NCBI GenBank assembly: GCA_947088515.1
Contig: CAMUHA010000079.1
Coordinates: forward strand, 1-13,959
DNA: 13,959 nt
Direction: 5' to 3'
From: an uncultured bacterium
Lineage (GTDB): Bacteria; Bacillota; Clostridia; Lachnospirales; Lachnospiraceae
Positions within the stretch are counted from its first letter, which is position 1. Each line of letters begins with the position of its first letter. The notes beneath the pieces were generated by a model. That model worked only from the letters and a program-made list of their open reading frames with translations, did not search any database and was not told the origin of the DNA. Below, piece by piece: positions 6,683-13,848 of this stretch. The translations under genes and the position numbers were made by a program.

Positions 6683-8471
6683 ATACTCTTTTCTCCACTT
6701 CAATTACTTGATTCATTAATCTGCAGCTTCCATCCAGACACAATTTCCATTTTGTGTTTCCCGCTTCATCTTCTGCTATTTTACTAAAACCACACGCTTC
6801 ATAAAATTTCTCAACCATATGGTTCTTTTCTGTTGGGTAATAGTATCCTCTTATTTCATTTATGTTGTTTTCAGTACTGCTGGCAATTACGGCATCCAGC
6901 ATCGCCTTCTCCATATCACGCTTAAGAACCCTGCAGCTCATCAGCCACAATTCTATATGCAAAACACTGTCATCCATTCTTCCAATCACTAACGAAACAA
7001 TTCCATTATCCCCAAATTTATCTTTTAGTCTTCCATACAATGTTATATAATTGGGATTGTCGATTATTTCTTCTATTTCTTTTTGTGTATATCTCCTTGT
7101 TGTAAGATTAAACTGATTGCTTTTATTTGCCAGCTGGACGATTCGTGAAATCTCAGCTTTGGAAAATGGCAGAATTGTCGCCACCATCTTAAGTGATTTT
7201 AAATAATCCTGATACTCTTTATACTTTGAAACAGCTTGTTTCCTTTTCTCATTGGCCTGATACATTGCCGTTCTTTTTTGGTCATCATCAGAAAATCTTG
7301 TTACCTCAAAATAGCCGTTTTCGCTTATCTCTTTTATATAATTTTCGACCCTTGATAATTCAGGTACACAAACCTGTGGAATCTGGCCCGCCACCAATTC
7401 TCTTTCAGCCGGATTATCATCTATAAATACTACGCTATCCGGCATAATTCCCAGTTCCCTTATAATTTCTGTAATATTTATACTTTTAGGCTCCCAGTTG
7501 GTTTTGACTATAATAAAATCTTCTTTTGTCAGTACGCTATCCTTTAACTTAAGTCCTTCCATGGCGATATTTTCATCATTCTTTGATGAAATATTCAAAA
7601 GGATTCCCAAATCCTTATGTTTTTTTATAAACGTCTGAAACTCACAATACGCCTGCCCCACTGACGTTTCCTGCCCAATCTCTATATTATCTTTCCCCTC
7701 TTCCGCTATAACACCTCCCCACAAGGTATTGTCTAAATCCAGCACCATTGCCTTTTTATTTTTGCCATACAAAGATTTAATAATAAGTGAAATATTTCTG
7801 CTTAATACAGGGATAGCCTCAACACTTAAACAATATTTAAACATGTACCATGCAAACGGGTCTTCCCATTTTTCCAGTCCATAATAAGCCGATATATAGT
7901 TAATATCATTGATATAAAAGTTTTCATGCCGATTTGCATAATCATTAAATCTCATGTTGACTTTAGTGATAAAGTTTATTTTTCCCCGATAATCGCTTGC
8001 CTCTATGTTACCCATCAATCTGTAAAATGGCATCTCCATATTGTTTTGGATAATAATGCAATTATATTTTAAAAAAATGCTATCCCAAATCTGCTCAAAC
8101 TTATCGTATGTTTCCTGAAGCTTCAATTCCACATCTTCAATACTATCGCTTATCTTTGGCCATTCACATATATTCCTGTTGCTGGTATGAATATACACTA
8201 TATCCGGATTAAACGTATCCAGTGCATGATTATCAAACAATGCTTCTTCATAAAATCTTCCATATGCCGACTCATAAAAATCAGGCTTTATTCCTTCGTT
8301 TAACAAAAAAAGCTCCAGACAATCTTTAATTTCACTGGTAGTAGACCCCCCTAATAACGCTACTTTTATATGAATTGCCTTTTCTTCTATTTCCTGCAAT
8401 AGCCTTCTTCTAATACTTTTCTTTTTTGAGAGTATGTAAGCAGAATCTATTGGATACTCTAATTCCTTCAT
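6660..8471 (-). CDS. FkbH-like HAD-IIIC family enzyme (probable glyceryl-ACP synthase)
   Basis: A 603-residue protein with the full FkbH layout. An N-terminal region (about 35-220) has an SGNH-like start, LLGGST at 39-44. The central HAD-IIIC phosphatase core holds VLDLDNTLWGG (Asp245 and Asp247 as nucleophile and acid/base), NISSKND (293-299) and VFIDDNPAE (348-356). A C-terminal GNAT-like region starts near 430, with the family segment NQFNLTTRRYT (452-462). Characterised members take 1,3-bisphosphoglycerate, dephosphorylate it and load glyceryl onto an ACP, as in methoxymalonyl-ACP and tetronate synthesis. The next gene is an ACP that overlaps its end, supporting this job here. No polyketide synthase or glyceryl-ACP oxidation genes (FkbI/FkbK type) are present, so the acyl group probably has another fate. 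AGGAG 5 bases upstream fixes the start. Acyl specificity is inferred from the family; lactyl or another 2-hydroxyacyl group is possible. Confidence 0.9.
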   Translation of the reverse strand: MKELEYPIDSAYILSKKKSIRRRLLQEIEEKAIHIKVALLGGSTTSEIKDCLELFLLNEGIKPDFYESAYGRFYEEALFDNHALDTFNPDIVYIHTSNRNICEWPKISDSIEDVELKLQETYDKFEQIWDSIFLKYNCIIIQNNMEMPFYRLMGNIEASDYRGKINFITKVNMRFNDYANRHENFYINDINYISAYYGLEKWEDPFAWYMFKYCLSVEAIPVLSRNISLIIKSLYGKNKKAMVLDLDNTLWGGVIAEEGKDNIEIGQETSVGQAYCEFQTFIKKHKDLGILLNISSKNDENIAMEGLKLKDSVLTKEDFIIVKTNWEPKSINITEIIRELGIMPDSVVFIDDNPAERELVAGQIPQVCVPELSRVENYIKEISENGYFEVTRFSDDDQKRTAMYQANEKRKQAVSKYKEYQDYLKSLKMVATILPFSKAEISRIVQLANKSNQFNLTTRRYTQKEIEEIIDNPNYITLYGRLKDKFGDNGIVSLVIGRMDDSVLHIELWLMSCRVLKRDMEKAMLDAVIASSTENNINEIRGYYYPTEKNHMVEKFYEACGFSKIAEDEAGNTKWKLCLDGSCRLMNQVIEVEKRVYGKRDNL

Positions 8472-8486
8472 TCCATCTCCTGACTG

Positions 8487-9140
8487 CTACTTTCGCTTTC
8501 CCCATTCTACCAGGCCAAAGCTCTGACCAGGCAGTGTTCCATACATAGAGTTTGCTTTTACAATTCCACCAGTTAATGTATTTGCTGATATAACCGCCCC
8601 ATCTTTAATTTTAGTTCCCTTCAAAATAGTGGATTTTATTCCAATCCACACATGATTTCCAATCTCCACTTTTCTTGGGGGATTGGAGCGGACGCCATTT
8701 TCATTATAAACAGGATGAAAATCACTATCAAAAATCGTTACCATTCTTCCCATCAGAACGTCATTCCCAATTGAAATTTCTTTTTGTGCAATTATTACAC
8801 TATCGGTATTAATTATGCAGCTTCCAATCGTAAGCCGGGCGCCTGGATGTACCTGCATAAACGCTCCATAGTTAATCCTGGCCGTACCATTTACAACAAA
8901 AACCGCATCTTTCATCAACATAAAATAAGTTTCTCTTTTAGAACCTTTAAATAAATTATTTCCAAGATATATATCCCCATGCAGCTCTATTTGCGCACTG
9001 TCATCAATATCTGTTTTTGCCCCCTTCATAGGATAAAAAAATACATCTTTATCCCTATGTACATTTGGTGAAAAATAATTTAGCCGGAAATATTTAAACA
9101 GGTCTACATTTTTTAAATACCAGTTTATTTTATACTTCAT
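8487..9140 (-). CDS. Left-handed beta-helix (hexapeptide-repeat) acyltransferase
   Basis: A 217-residue acyltransferase of the LbH superfamily, like the maltose/galactoside and capsule O-acetyltransferases. These move an acyl group, usually acetyl from CoA, to a sugar hydroxyl or amine in the cytoplasm. Hexapeptide repeats run from about 100 to 205, with the usual IGNDVLMG, the catalytic-loop DSDFHPV (His142 as candidate base), and IGNHVWIG followed by the final coils. The frame starts at 9155, but the ATG at 9140 overlaps the previous stop as ATGA with GGAAG just upstream, so it is preferred. It lies directly before the FkbH-like and ACP genes. That allows the idea that it uses an acyl-ACP donor, as LpxA and LpxD of this superfamily do. 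An ordinary O-acetyltransferase is the default reading. Confidence 0.88.
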   Translation of the reverse strand: MKYKINWYLKNVDLFKYFRLNYFSPNVHRDKDVFFYPMKGAKTDIDDSAQIELHGDIYLGNNLFKGSKRETYFMLMKDAVFVVNGTARINYGAFMQVHPGARLTIGSCIINTDSVIIAQKEISIGNDVLMGRMVTIFDSDFHPVYNENGVRSNPPRKVEIGNHVWIGIKSTILKGTKIKDGAVISANTLTGGIVKANSMYGTLPGQSFGLVEWGKRK

Positions 9141-10240
9141 AGTCTTCCACAACATTCTGCTACTGCATCAGTAAATTTGTTGCTTTCTAAAAGTGTAAAG
9201 AACTTTTCTCTCATTTCTCCTTCTTTGGGGGAGGTCAGTATACAGGGATTTCCTTTAATTGCTTCCTCCAGCGAATGTTCCTCATAATGCAAATCATCTT
9301 GTATCTCCTTAAGCATTTCCCCTGCTTTCCCTGAATTAATAAACAATACAGAAATGCCGTTAAATAGCTCCTCTTCCTTTGCGTTTTTAATTCCCCAAAA
9401 ATCGCCTACCGTAAAGTCAGAATTACGTGGAATCGTCCTAAACTGGCATTCATGGCAGACAGGACGCATATATAAGTTATTTTTTATATATCCCAAAGTC
9501 CAATAACTGTTTTTTCTTGTGTCATAATATTCCTGTCCATTTTCAAATTTTATCAGCACACCAAGGCTGTTCCATCCGTTCCTTTTATTTTTAAACTGGA
9601 CGCTTTTTACAGGAGATTCGTATTTTTCTTCCAGCTCCTCAATAAACGCCTGATATGCCTTCTGGCTGTTATTTCCGCGACAGATAAAATCCATTGTAAT
9701 CAGATTTTCCGGGATTTTTCCCAGGTATTGTTGCAGCGCAGCGCTTTGACAGGGCGTCCCGCAAAATAAAAGCTGTTTCCCTGTATCAAGTATTTTTTTT
9801 GCTTTACTGTAAATACCTGCCGTTTCACTTTGAAAATATTTTGACCTTACAGTTGGAATCAAATCCTCCATACTCTCTGCTATTACATGCTCCGCGTGTT
9901 TCCAATCCGAAGAGAACTGGCAGGCAATCACTGCGCCGCCGCTTTTTAGGACACTTTTGGCCAAAGCAAAATAAATACCGCCAGAAGTACTATATAATCT
10001 CATATCTGTATCCTTTAGCCAGGCGGCATAAATCTTTGGTTTTGTGTAGTTCTCATTTTTATATTTATTTAATCCCGGACACTTTTCCACACACTTATTA
10101 CAGGAAATACATTTTTTATGGTCAACCACAGGATACTCAAATCCATATTTATCTGCTTGAAATGAAATTGCACCCAAAGGACACAAGTCTCCACACATCT
10201 TACAGCCAGTGCATTGCCTTTTTTGAACAATATCAATCAT
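9137..10240 (-). CDS. Two-[4Fe-4S] FrhB-like protein (coenzyme F420 hydrogenase/dehydrogenase beta subunit family)
   Basis: A 367-residue iron-sulfur flavoprotein-like enzyme. The N-terminus has two ferredoxin motifs, CxxCxxCxxxC at Cys10/13/16/20 and again at Cys44/47/50/54, each followed by Pro, suited to two [4Fe-4S] clusters. The FrhB-type region then shows STSGG (84-88), FCGTPCQ (159-165), DFICRG (184-189), a later CHECQF pair and GDFWG. In archaea the family binds FAD and coenzyme F420. In bacterial glycan loci, homologues often sit beside polysaccharide pyruvyl transferases and their exact reaction is unknown to me; F420 use is not implied. A pyruvyl transferase lies two genes upstream here, fitting that pattern. 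It might also pass electrons to the dehydratase activase, which is speculative. AAGGAGG at 10250-10256 is 9 bases from the ATG and overlaps the reductase stop. Confidence 0.9.
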   Translation of the reverse strand: MIDIVQKRQCTGCKMCGDLCPLGAISFQADKYGFEYPVVDHKKCISCNKCVEKCPGLNKYKNENYTKPKIYAAWLKDTDMRLYSTSGGIYFALAKSVLKSGGAVIACQFSSDWKHAEHVIAESMEDLIPTVRSKYFQSETAGIYSKAKKILDTGKQLLFCGTPCQSAALQQYLGKIPENLITMDFICRGNNSQKAYQAFIEELEEKYESPVKSVQFKNKRNGWNSLGVLIKFENGQEYYDTRKNSYWTLGYIKNNLYMRPVCHECQFRTIPRNSDFTVGDFWGIKNAKEEELFNGISVLFINSGKAGEMLKEIQDDLHYEEHSLEEAIKGNPCILTSPKEGEMREKFFTLLESNKFTDAVAECCGRL

Positions 10241-10255
10241 TCTTATTCTCCTCCT

Positions 10256-11119
10256 TTACCCTAGCCTGGTAAAATCACAGGTATCCGGGTTATACCTTAA
10301 CCGGATATTTTCATTCAGACTGCTAATCCATGCAATTTCCTTTTCTGTCAGGCTAAATGTTTCTATTTCGTATATCTCATCAAAATGAGGCTTACTTAAG
10401 GTACAGGGAATCGCCACCCTGCCTAACTGATAATGCCACCGCAAAATTATCTGTACAGGTGTTTTTCCATATTTTTTTGATAGGTCAAATACAGGCTTTG
10501 ATTTCATAAGAACATCGTGCATTCTTCCAACCGGAGAATACGCAATTACCCTAATGTCCTTTGCAATACAATAATTTATGAGACTTTCCTGGGTAAATAA
10601 GGGATGGATTTCAAATTCATTTACCATTGGCGTTATTGTTGCCTTTCCCATCAGCTCTTCAATATGATGTTTATGAAAGTTACAGACGCCTATTGCTTTC
10701 ACCAGCCCCTCCTTATATATCTTTTCCATCTCCAGATAGGTATCAATAAAAGTCCCCGTCTGTGGCCAGTGAATTAAATAAATATCAATATAGTCAGTCT
10801 GAAGCTTTTTAAGACTGTCTTCTAATGCTTTCCTTACATTTCCTTCTCTTTGCGCCTGATTACCAATTTTGGTCATTAGTACAACATTTTCACGCTGTTT
10901 TGTATCATGCAGTGCATTTCCCAGTATTTCTTCGTTCAATCCATATGAACCGGAAGTGTCAAACAATTCACATTTTTTTGTTTCCAAAGCATAAGCATAT
11001 ATCTCATACTGATTCTTTGCCAACTCCGATGTTCTGGCTTTTTCACCGCCCCATACCCCTTTTGCTCCTAATCCGATACATGGCATCTCTACACCGTTTA
11101 TTAAAGTAATTTTTTTCAA
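10256..11119 (-). CDS. Aldo/keto reductase (TTG start)
   Basis: A TIM-barrel NAD(P)H-dependent aldo/keto reductase of 287 residues, the normal family length. The full catalytic tetrad is visible: FDTSGSYG gives Asp54 and Tyr59, MTKIG gives Lys84 and LIHWP gives His117. GVCNFH (about 143-148), NEFEIHP and the C-terminal IPCTLSKP loop for the cofactor phosphate are also typical. The start is TTG at 11119, because GGAGG at 11127-11131 lies exactly 7 bases upstream and the frame then begins KKITLINGVEMP, the usual first strand. An upstream TTG at 11146 would add nine residues encoded by the ribosome-binding region. It could reduce a keto-sugar or an aldehyde; one candidate is a malonic semialdehyde thioester made by the downstream dehydratase module. 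The substrate is not determined by sequence. Confidence 0.92.
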   Translation of the reverse strand: MKKITLINGVEMPCIGLGAKGVWGGEKARTSELAKNQYEIYAYALETKKCELFDTSGSYGLNEEILGNALHDTKQRENVVLMTKIGNQAQREGNVRKALEDSLKKLQTDYIDIYLIHWPQTGTFIDTYLEMEKIYKEGLVKAIGVCNFHKHHIEELMGKATITPMVNEFEIHPLFTQESLINYCIAKDIRVIAYSPVGRMHDVLMKSKPVFDLSKKYGKTPVQIILRWHYQLGRVAIPCTLSKPHFDEIYEIETFSLTEKEIAWISSLNENIRLRYNPDTCDFTRLG

Positions 11120-11198
11120 TCTTATACCTCCACATATCCCAAACAATGTCTGCGATAATGAATCATATCGTGCGTTTGGAAGTTTTCTTCCAGGCTTT
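11120..11198 (-). other. Longest intergenic gap (79 bases)
   Basis: The largest non-coding stretch in the window, between the pyruvyl transferase stop and the reductase start. It holds the reductase ribosome binding site and a small perfect hairpin at 11178-11191 (GGAAG stem, four-base loop). The hairpin has no T-tract after it on the minus strand, so it is not a convincing terminator. I see no good -35/-10 pair; a TATGAT hexamer lacks a matching -35. Confidence 0.5.
11127..11131 (-). promoter_or_regulatory. Ribosome binding site deciding the TTG start of the aldo/keto reductase
   Basis: GGAGG on the minus strand, 7 bases before TTG at 11119. No in-frame ATG occurs until residue 12 of the chosen protein, which lies inside the first conserved strand, so this site sets the start. 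A TTG start may lower translation relative to the neighbours. Confidence 0.75.
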
Positions 11199-12266
11199 TC
11201 ACTCTAAATCTAACGCTGATTTCAAATAGGCTATTGAATCCAGTCTTTTCTTTTCTAAAATCCTGTCTGCTTCTGTAAAGTCCACATCCAGCATATCATC
11301 TGATATTTTTTTGTATCCATTTACAATCCGGTCTTCCATTTTCACGCTTTTTAATAGGTCTGTTACTCTGGATGACATACTCTTTACTATGTAGGTAAAA
11401 AATGGAATATGGTATTTCAGGGAAAAAATTGTTCCGTGAAACGAATTGGTTATTACTGCTTTTGCATGCCGGATTAGCTGGACAAATTCTTTTGGGTCAG
11501 AATAGTAAAATGTTTCCGAATGATTTTTAAATAATATATTTGGCGCTTCGGCAAAGGAATACAGCGCCTGCAGATTAAACTTTCTTGATACCATATTGGC
11601 AAATTCAATTAATAATGCCGCTGAATTATCATGTTTTAAAAAGTATAGTACCAAATACTCTTTTTCAGGATAGCTTTCGTCTCTGCACAGTTCATCATAG
11701 TCTTTGCTTGTTAACAGTAATGTAGGGTCAACCACAGAGTGAATTTTTTTATCAGTAAATTCCTTCAGCAGACTCTCATGCGTCATTTCTCTTAACGAAA
11801 GAAAATCAAACAGCGGAATGTTCCTTTGAAACCATTCTCTTTTTATCCTTGGTGAACTGACCGGTATTCCTATACTGGGTGCATAAGCAATTTTTTTGGC
11901 TCCTTCTGGTACAAAATTTAAAAAGTATGCTTCATTTGCAAATACAAAAGAAGTATTCCACACCTGGTCGCTCCCCGTAATATAATAGTCATACCCCATT
12001 GCCTCTTTTGAATGGATATCCCTAAAGGCTTCTCCGGACACACCATTATATTTTCTGTTAAACTCATGAAATTTTTCTAGTTTCCATTTATATTTTTCCT
12101 GTATCTCTTTCACATCGTATACAGGAAATTCTCTTCCTGGGTCAAAATTAATTATTTCTGCTTTTACATTCTGGAAATTATTTAATGTATGACGCAGCGC
12201 ATAGCATTGTAAAAGAGCGCCGTAATTATCTCCAATATGTAACGTCATTATTCCCACTTTTTTCAT
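11199..12266 (-). CDS. Polysaccharide pyruvyl transferase family protein
   Basis: A 355-residue protein of the PF04230 family (CsaB/WcaK/EpsO type), which transfers pyruvate from phosphoenolpyruvate to sugars of surface glycans as a ketal. Marks from the chosen start are the N-terminal GDNYGALLQ (12-20), TGSDQVWN (97-104), DPTLLL (about 180-185), and the late TNSFHGT (273-279) with the family's conserved histidine. Its GT-B-like fold has no membrane segments. The frame extends to 12290, but the ATG at 12266 is preferred because it starts the conserved MKKVGIMTLHIGDNYG strand, one base after the upstream TAA, with GGAGAG about 11 bases before it. Several bacterial homologues of this subfamily stand beside FrhB-like Fe-S proteins, as here. 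Pyruvyl transfer is likely, but other transfer reactions occur within the family. Confidence 0.9.
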   Translation of the reverse strand: MKKVGIMTLHIGDNYGALLQCYALRHTLNNFQNVKAEIINFDPGREFPVYDVKEIQEKYKWKLEKFHEFNRKYNGVSGEAFRDIHSKEAMGYDYYITGSDQVWNTSFVFANEAYFLNFVPEGAKKIAYAPSIGIPVSSPRIKREWFQRNIPLFDFLSLREMTHESLLKEFTDKKIHSVVDPTLLLTSKDYDELCRDESYPEKEYLVLYFLKHDNSAALLIEFANMVSRKFNLQALYSFAEAPNILFKNHSETFYYSDPKEFVQLIRHAKAVITNSFHGTIFSLKYHIPFFTYIVKSMSSRVTDLLKSVKMEDRIVNGYKKISDDMLDVDFTEADRILEKKRLDSIAYLKSALDLE

Positions 12267-12267
12267 T

Positions 12268-12693
12268 TTACTGCATTCTCTCCATTCCATAGAGTATAGT
12301 GTTTATACCAATTATTTTTTCTATGGGAACCTTATTTTCTAATAATGTATCTATAATTGCGTTTCCATGATAATTACTTGTTATTACAACCGCATCCACT
12401 TCATTTGCCGCAAGATTTTCATAGCCAGTTACAGGTAAACCTCCATAACTTCCATATTTAAAATATAATTTATCCATAAAACATTTTATCTCTATATCCT
12501 GGTCTTTTAGCATTCTTGCCACACACTGACCAAAATGATTATATGGTGCAAGCGCAATGCTTTTGATTCCTGCCTGCTTAAAAAAATCTATGATGTTTTT
12601 CCCGGAAACTGATATTTCAAGAAACTTCTGCGCAGTTGCAAAATCCAAAATTTTAAATTCTCTTAAATCTTTCCCTCTGGGTGTAAAATACAT
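12268..12693 (-). CDS. Small Rossmann-like protein, PglD-N/nucleotide-sugar-binding type
   Basis: A 141-residue protein with one alpha/beta domain. After an N-terminal segment comes a strand and loop SIALAPYNHFG (45-55), then IKCFMD (69-74), GGLPVTGYENL (84-94), VDAVVITSNYHG (99-110) and a final helix ending near KIIGI. This order matches the N-terminal domain of PglD-like proteins and the short Rossmann domains attached to capsule enzymes. The glycine-rich loop, usually YGxGxxG, is altered to APYNHFG, so nucleotide binding may be lost or changed. AGAGG lies 6 bases before the ATG. It sits between the GT32-type enzyme and the pyruvyl transferase and may be an accessory or binding subunit for one of them. 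I do not recognise a specific function. Confidence 0.75.
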   Translation of the reverse strand: MYFTPRGKDLREFKILDFATAQKFLEISVSGKNIIDFFKQAGIKSIALAPYNHFGQCVARMLKDQDIEIKCFMDKLYFKYGSYGGLPVTGYENLAANEVDAVVITSNYHGNAIIDTLLENKVPIEKIIGINTILYGMERMQ

Positions 12694-12705
12694 ATTGTTC
12701 CTCTC

Positions 12706-13836
12706 TTATAAACCTTCAATTTTTTCTGCTCTTTTAAATGATATACTATAGTAATCATATTCCTTGGGATTTCCTCCCCGCATAACATCATTAGCCCAGC
12801 TCCAGTCAAAATAGTGTATTCCAAAAGTGTTAGCTGAGATTTGCTTTTTTCCTGTTATGTAGTCTATTGGATGAAAATAATCATAGGGCAGGCAAATAAA
12901 GCCGTCTATGTTTTGCAGCTTTCCATCAGCCCTCATTCCTCTTTTCAGCAATGGTAAAGTATCAAAATAACCGCTTGCATCTGGAATTACTTCCTCATAT
13001 TGGTTCAGGAATAAATTATCTTTCAAATCCATTATCTCCTTCCAAAGCCAGAACCCGGAAACAGACCCACACCCTCCTCCTGTATTAATCACAGGCCATT
13101 TTTCAAAGCACCCAAAGCCCTCAGCGCCAGACAGGTCATCTAATCCTCTTAGCAGCTCCACATCAACATCAAAATAATAACCACCAAATGTATATAATAC
13201 CCATGCCCGGACATAATCGCTCACATATGCCCATTGCTTTCTTTGATATGCTATCTCCATCCATGGCGATATATGTATGTCTATATTGGATTCATTCCAG
13301 CAAAATATTTCATAATCCGGACAGTTTCTCTTCCATGAGTCAATACATTCAGCGCTTTTTTCAGGGATTTTGTTTTTTCCAAACCAGCAATAATGTATTT
13401 TTTTAGGGATTTTTCTCTCTCCATGACAATACCGGCTTTCCAGTCTGCCGGAAGATAAGTTTTCCAAATACACCATTGGAAGGCATAGACAATCAACCTT
13501 ATCCAGCATCGCTTCATTATCCAGTGTTTGCAATATTTGATAAAAGTAAGAACAAGCTATTATAATAATCACATTTTTTTTATTGCTTATGCCTTTTAAC
13601 ATATTGGAATAATTTACTATTGGAACTTTCTTGTTATATAATATTAGATTTTTTCCGACCTTGCTGCTGTCACTTTCTGTACAGCTTACCACCTGTCCAA
13701 TCAGACGCTCTCTTTTAAGCCAGTCAGACAAACATATCTGCATCATTACCCCGGAACCCCATACATATATTTCCGCTCCAGTGGACCTGATATAATTGGC
13801 TATCTGATTTTCTGTCCCCCAAATTATATTTACCAT
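12706..13836 (-). CDS. GT32-type glycosyltransferase with N-terminal Rossmann-like domain
   Basis: A 376-residue capsule-type glycosyltransferase. The catalytic domain (from about 142) begins with KIPKKIHYCWFG, the common opening of GT32/Och1-like bacterial enzymes. It continues with CIDSWKRNCPDYE (164-176), AYVSDYVRAWVLYTFGG (203-219) and the DXD metal motif FDVDVE (Asp223, Asp225). It would transfer a hexose-type residue to a lipid-linked glycan at the cytoplasmic membrane face. Residues 1 to about 125 form a second domain with VWGSGVM (25-31), VVSCTES, KVPIV (70-74) and VIIIIACSYF (89-98), a Rossmann-like pattern related in layout to the next gene's product. The ribosome binding site is weak (AAGAAG, 6 bases away). 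The gene begins 12 bases after the upstream stub. Confidence 0.9.
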   Translation of the reverse strand: MVNIIWGTENQIANYIRSTGAEIYVWGSGVMMQICLSDWLKRERLIGQVVSCTESDSSKVGKNLILYNKKVPIVNYSNMLKGISNKKNVIIIIACSYFYQILQTLDNEAMLDKVDCLCLPMVYLENLSSGRLESRYCHGERKIPKKIHYCWFGKNKIPEKSAECIDSWKRNCPDYEIFCWNESNIDIHISPWMEIAYQRKQWAYVSDYVRAWVLYTFGGYYFDVDVELLRGLDDLSGAEGFGCFEKWPVINTGGGCGSVSGFWLWKEIMDLKDNLFLNQYEEVIPDASGYFDTLPLLKRGMRADGKLQNIDGFICLPYDYFHPIDYITGKKQISANTFGIHYFDWSWANDVMRGGNPKEYDYYSISFKRAEKIEGL

Positions 13837-13848
13837 AACATTCTTCTT

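Noticed and set aside
6683..6703. N-terminal extension of the ACP from a TTG at 6703
   Set aside because: It would place the ribosome binding site inside the coding region; the ATG at 6682 gives normal ACP length.
6440..8471. Methoxymalonyl-ACP or tetronate pathway
   Set aside because: FkbH and an ACP are present, but no acyl-ACP dehydrogenase, 3-hydroxyacyl dehydrogenase, O-methyltransferase, ketosynthase or tetronate-forming enzyme is visible.
9137..10240. Evidence for coenzyme F420 metabolism or methanogenesis
   Set aside because: The family name is inherited from archaeal FrhB. Many anaerobic bacteria carry such proteins in glycan loci, and no F420 synthesis gene is present.
9799..10272. 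Plus-strand open frame of 157 codons, and other plus-strand frames of 60-110 codons
   Set aside because: They lie opposite strongly supported minus-strand genes with clear motifs, have no ribosome binding site I can see and show no recognisable protein pattern.
11178..11191. Perfect GGAAG hairpin in the 79-base gap, considered as a terminator
   Set aside because: The stem is only five pairs and no T-tract follows on the transcribed strand.
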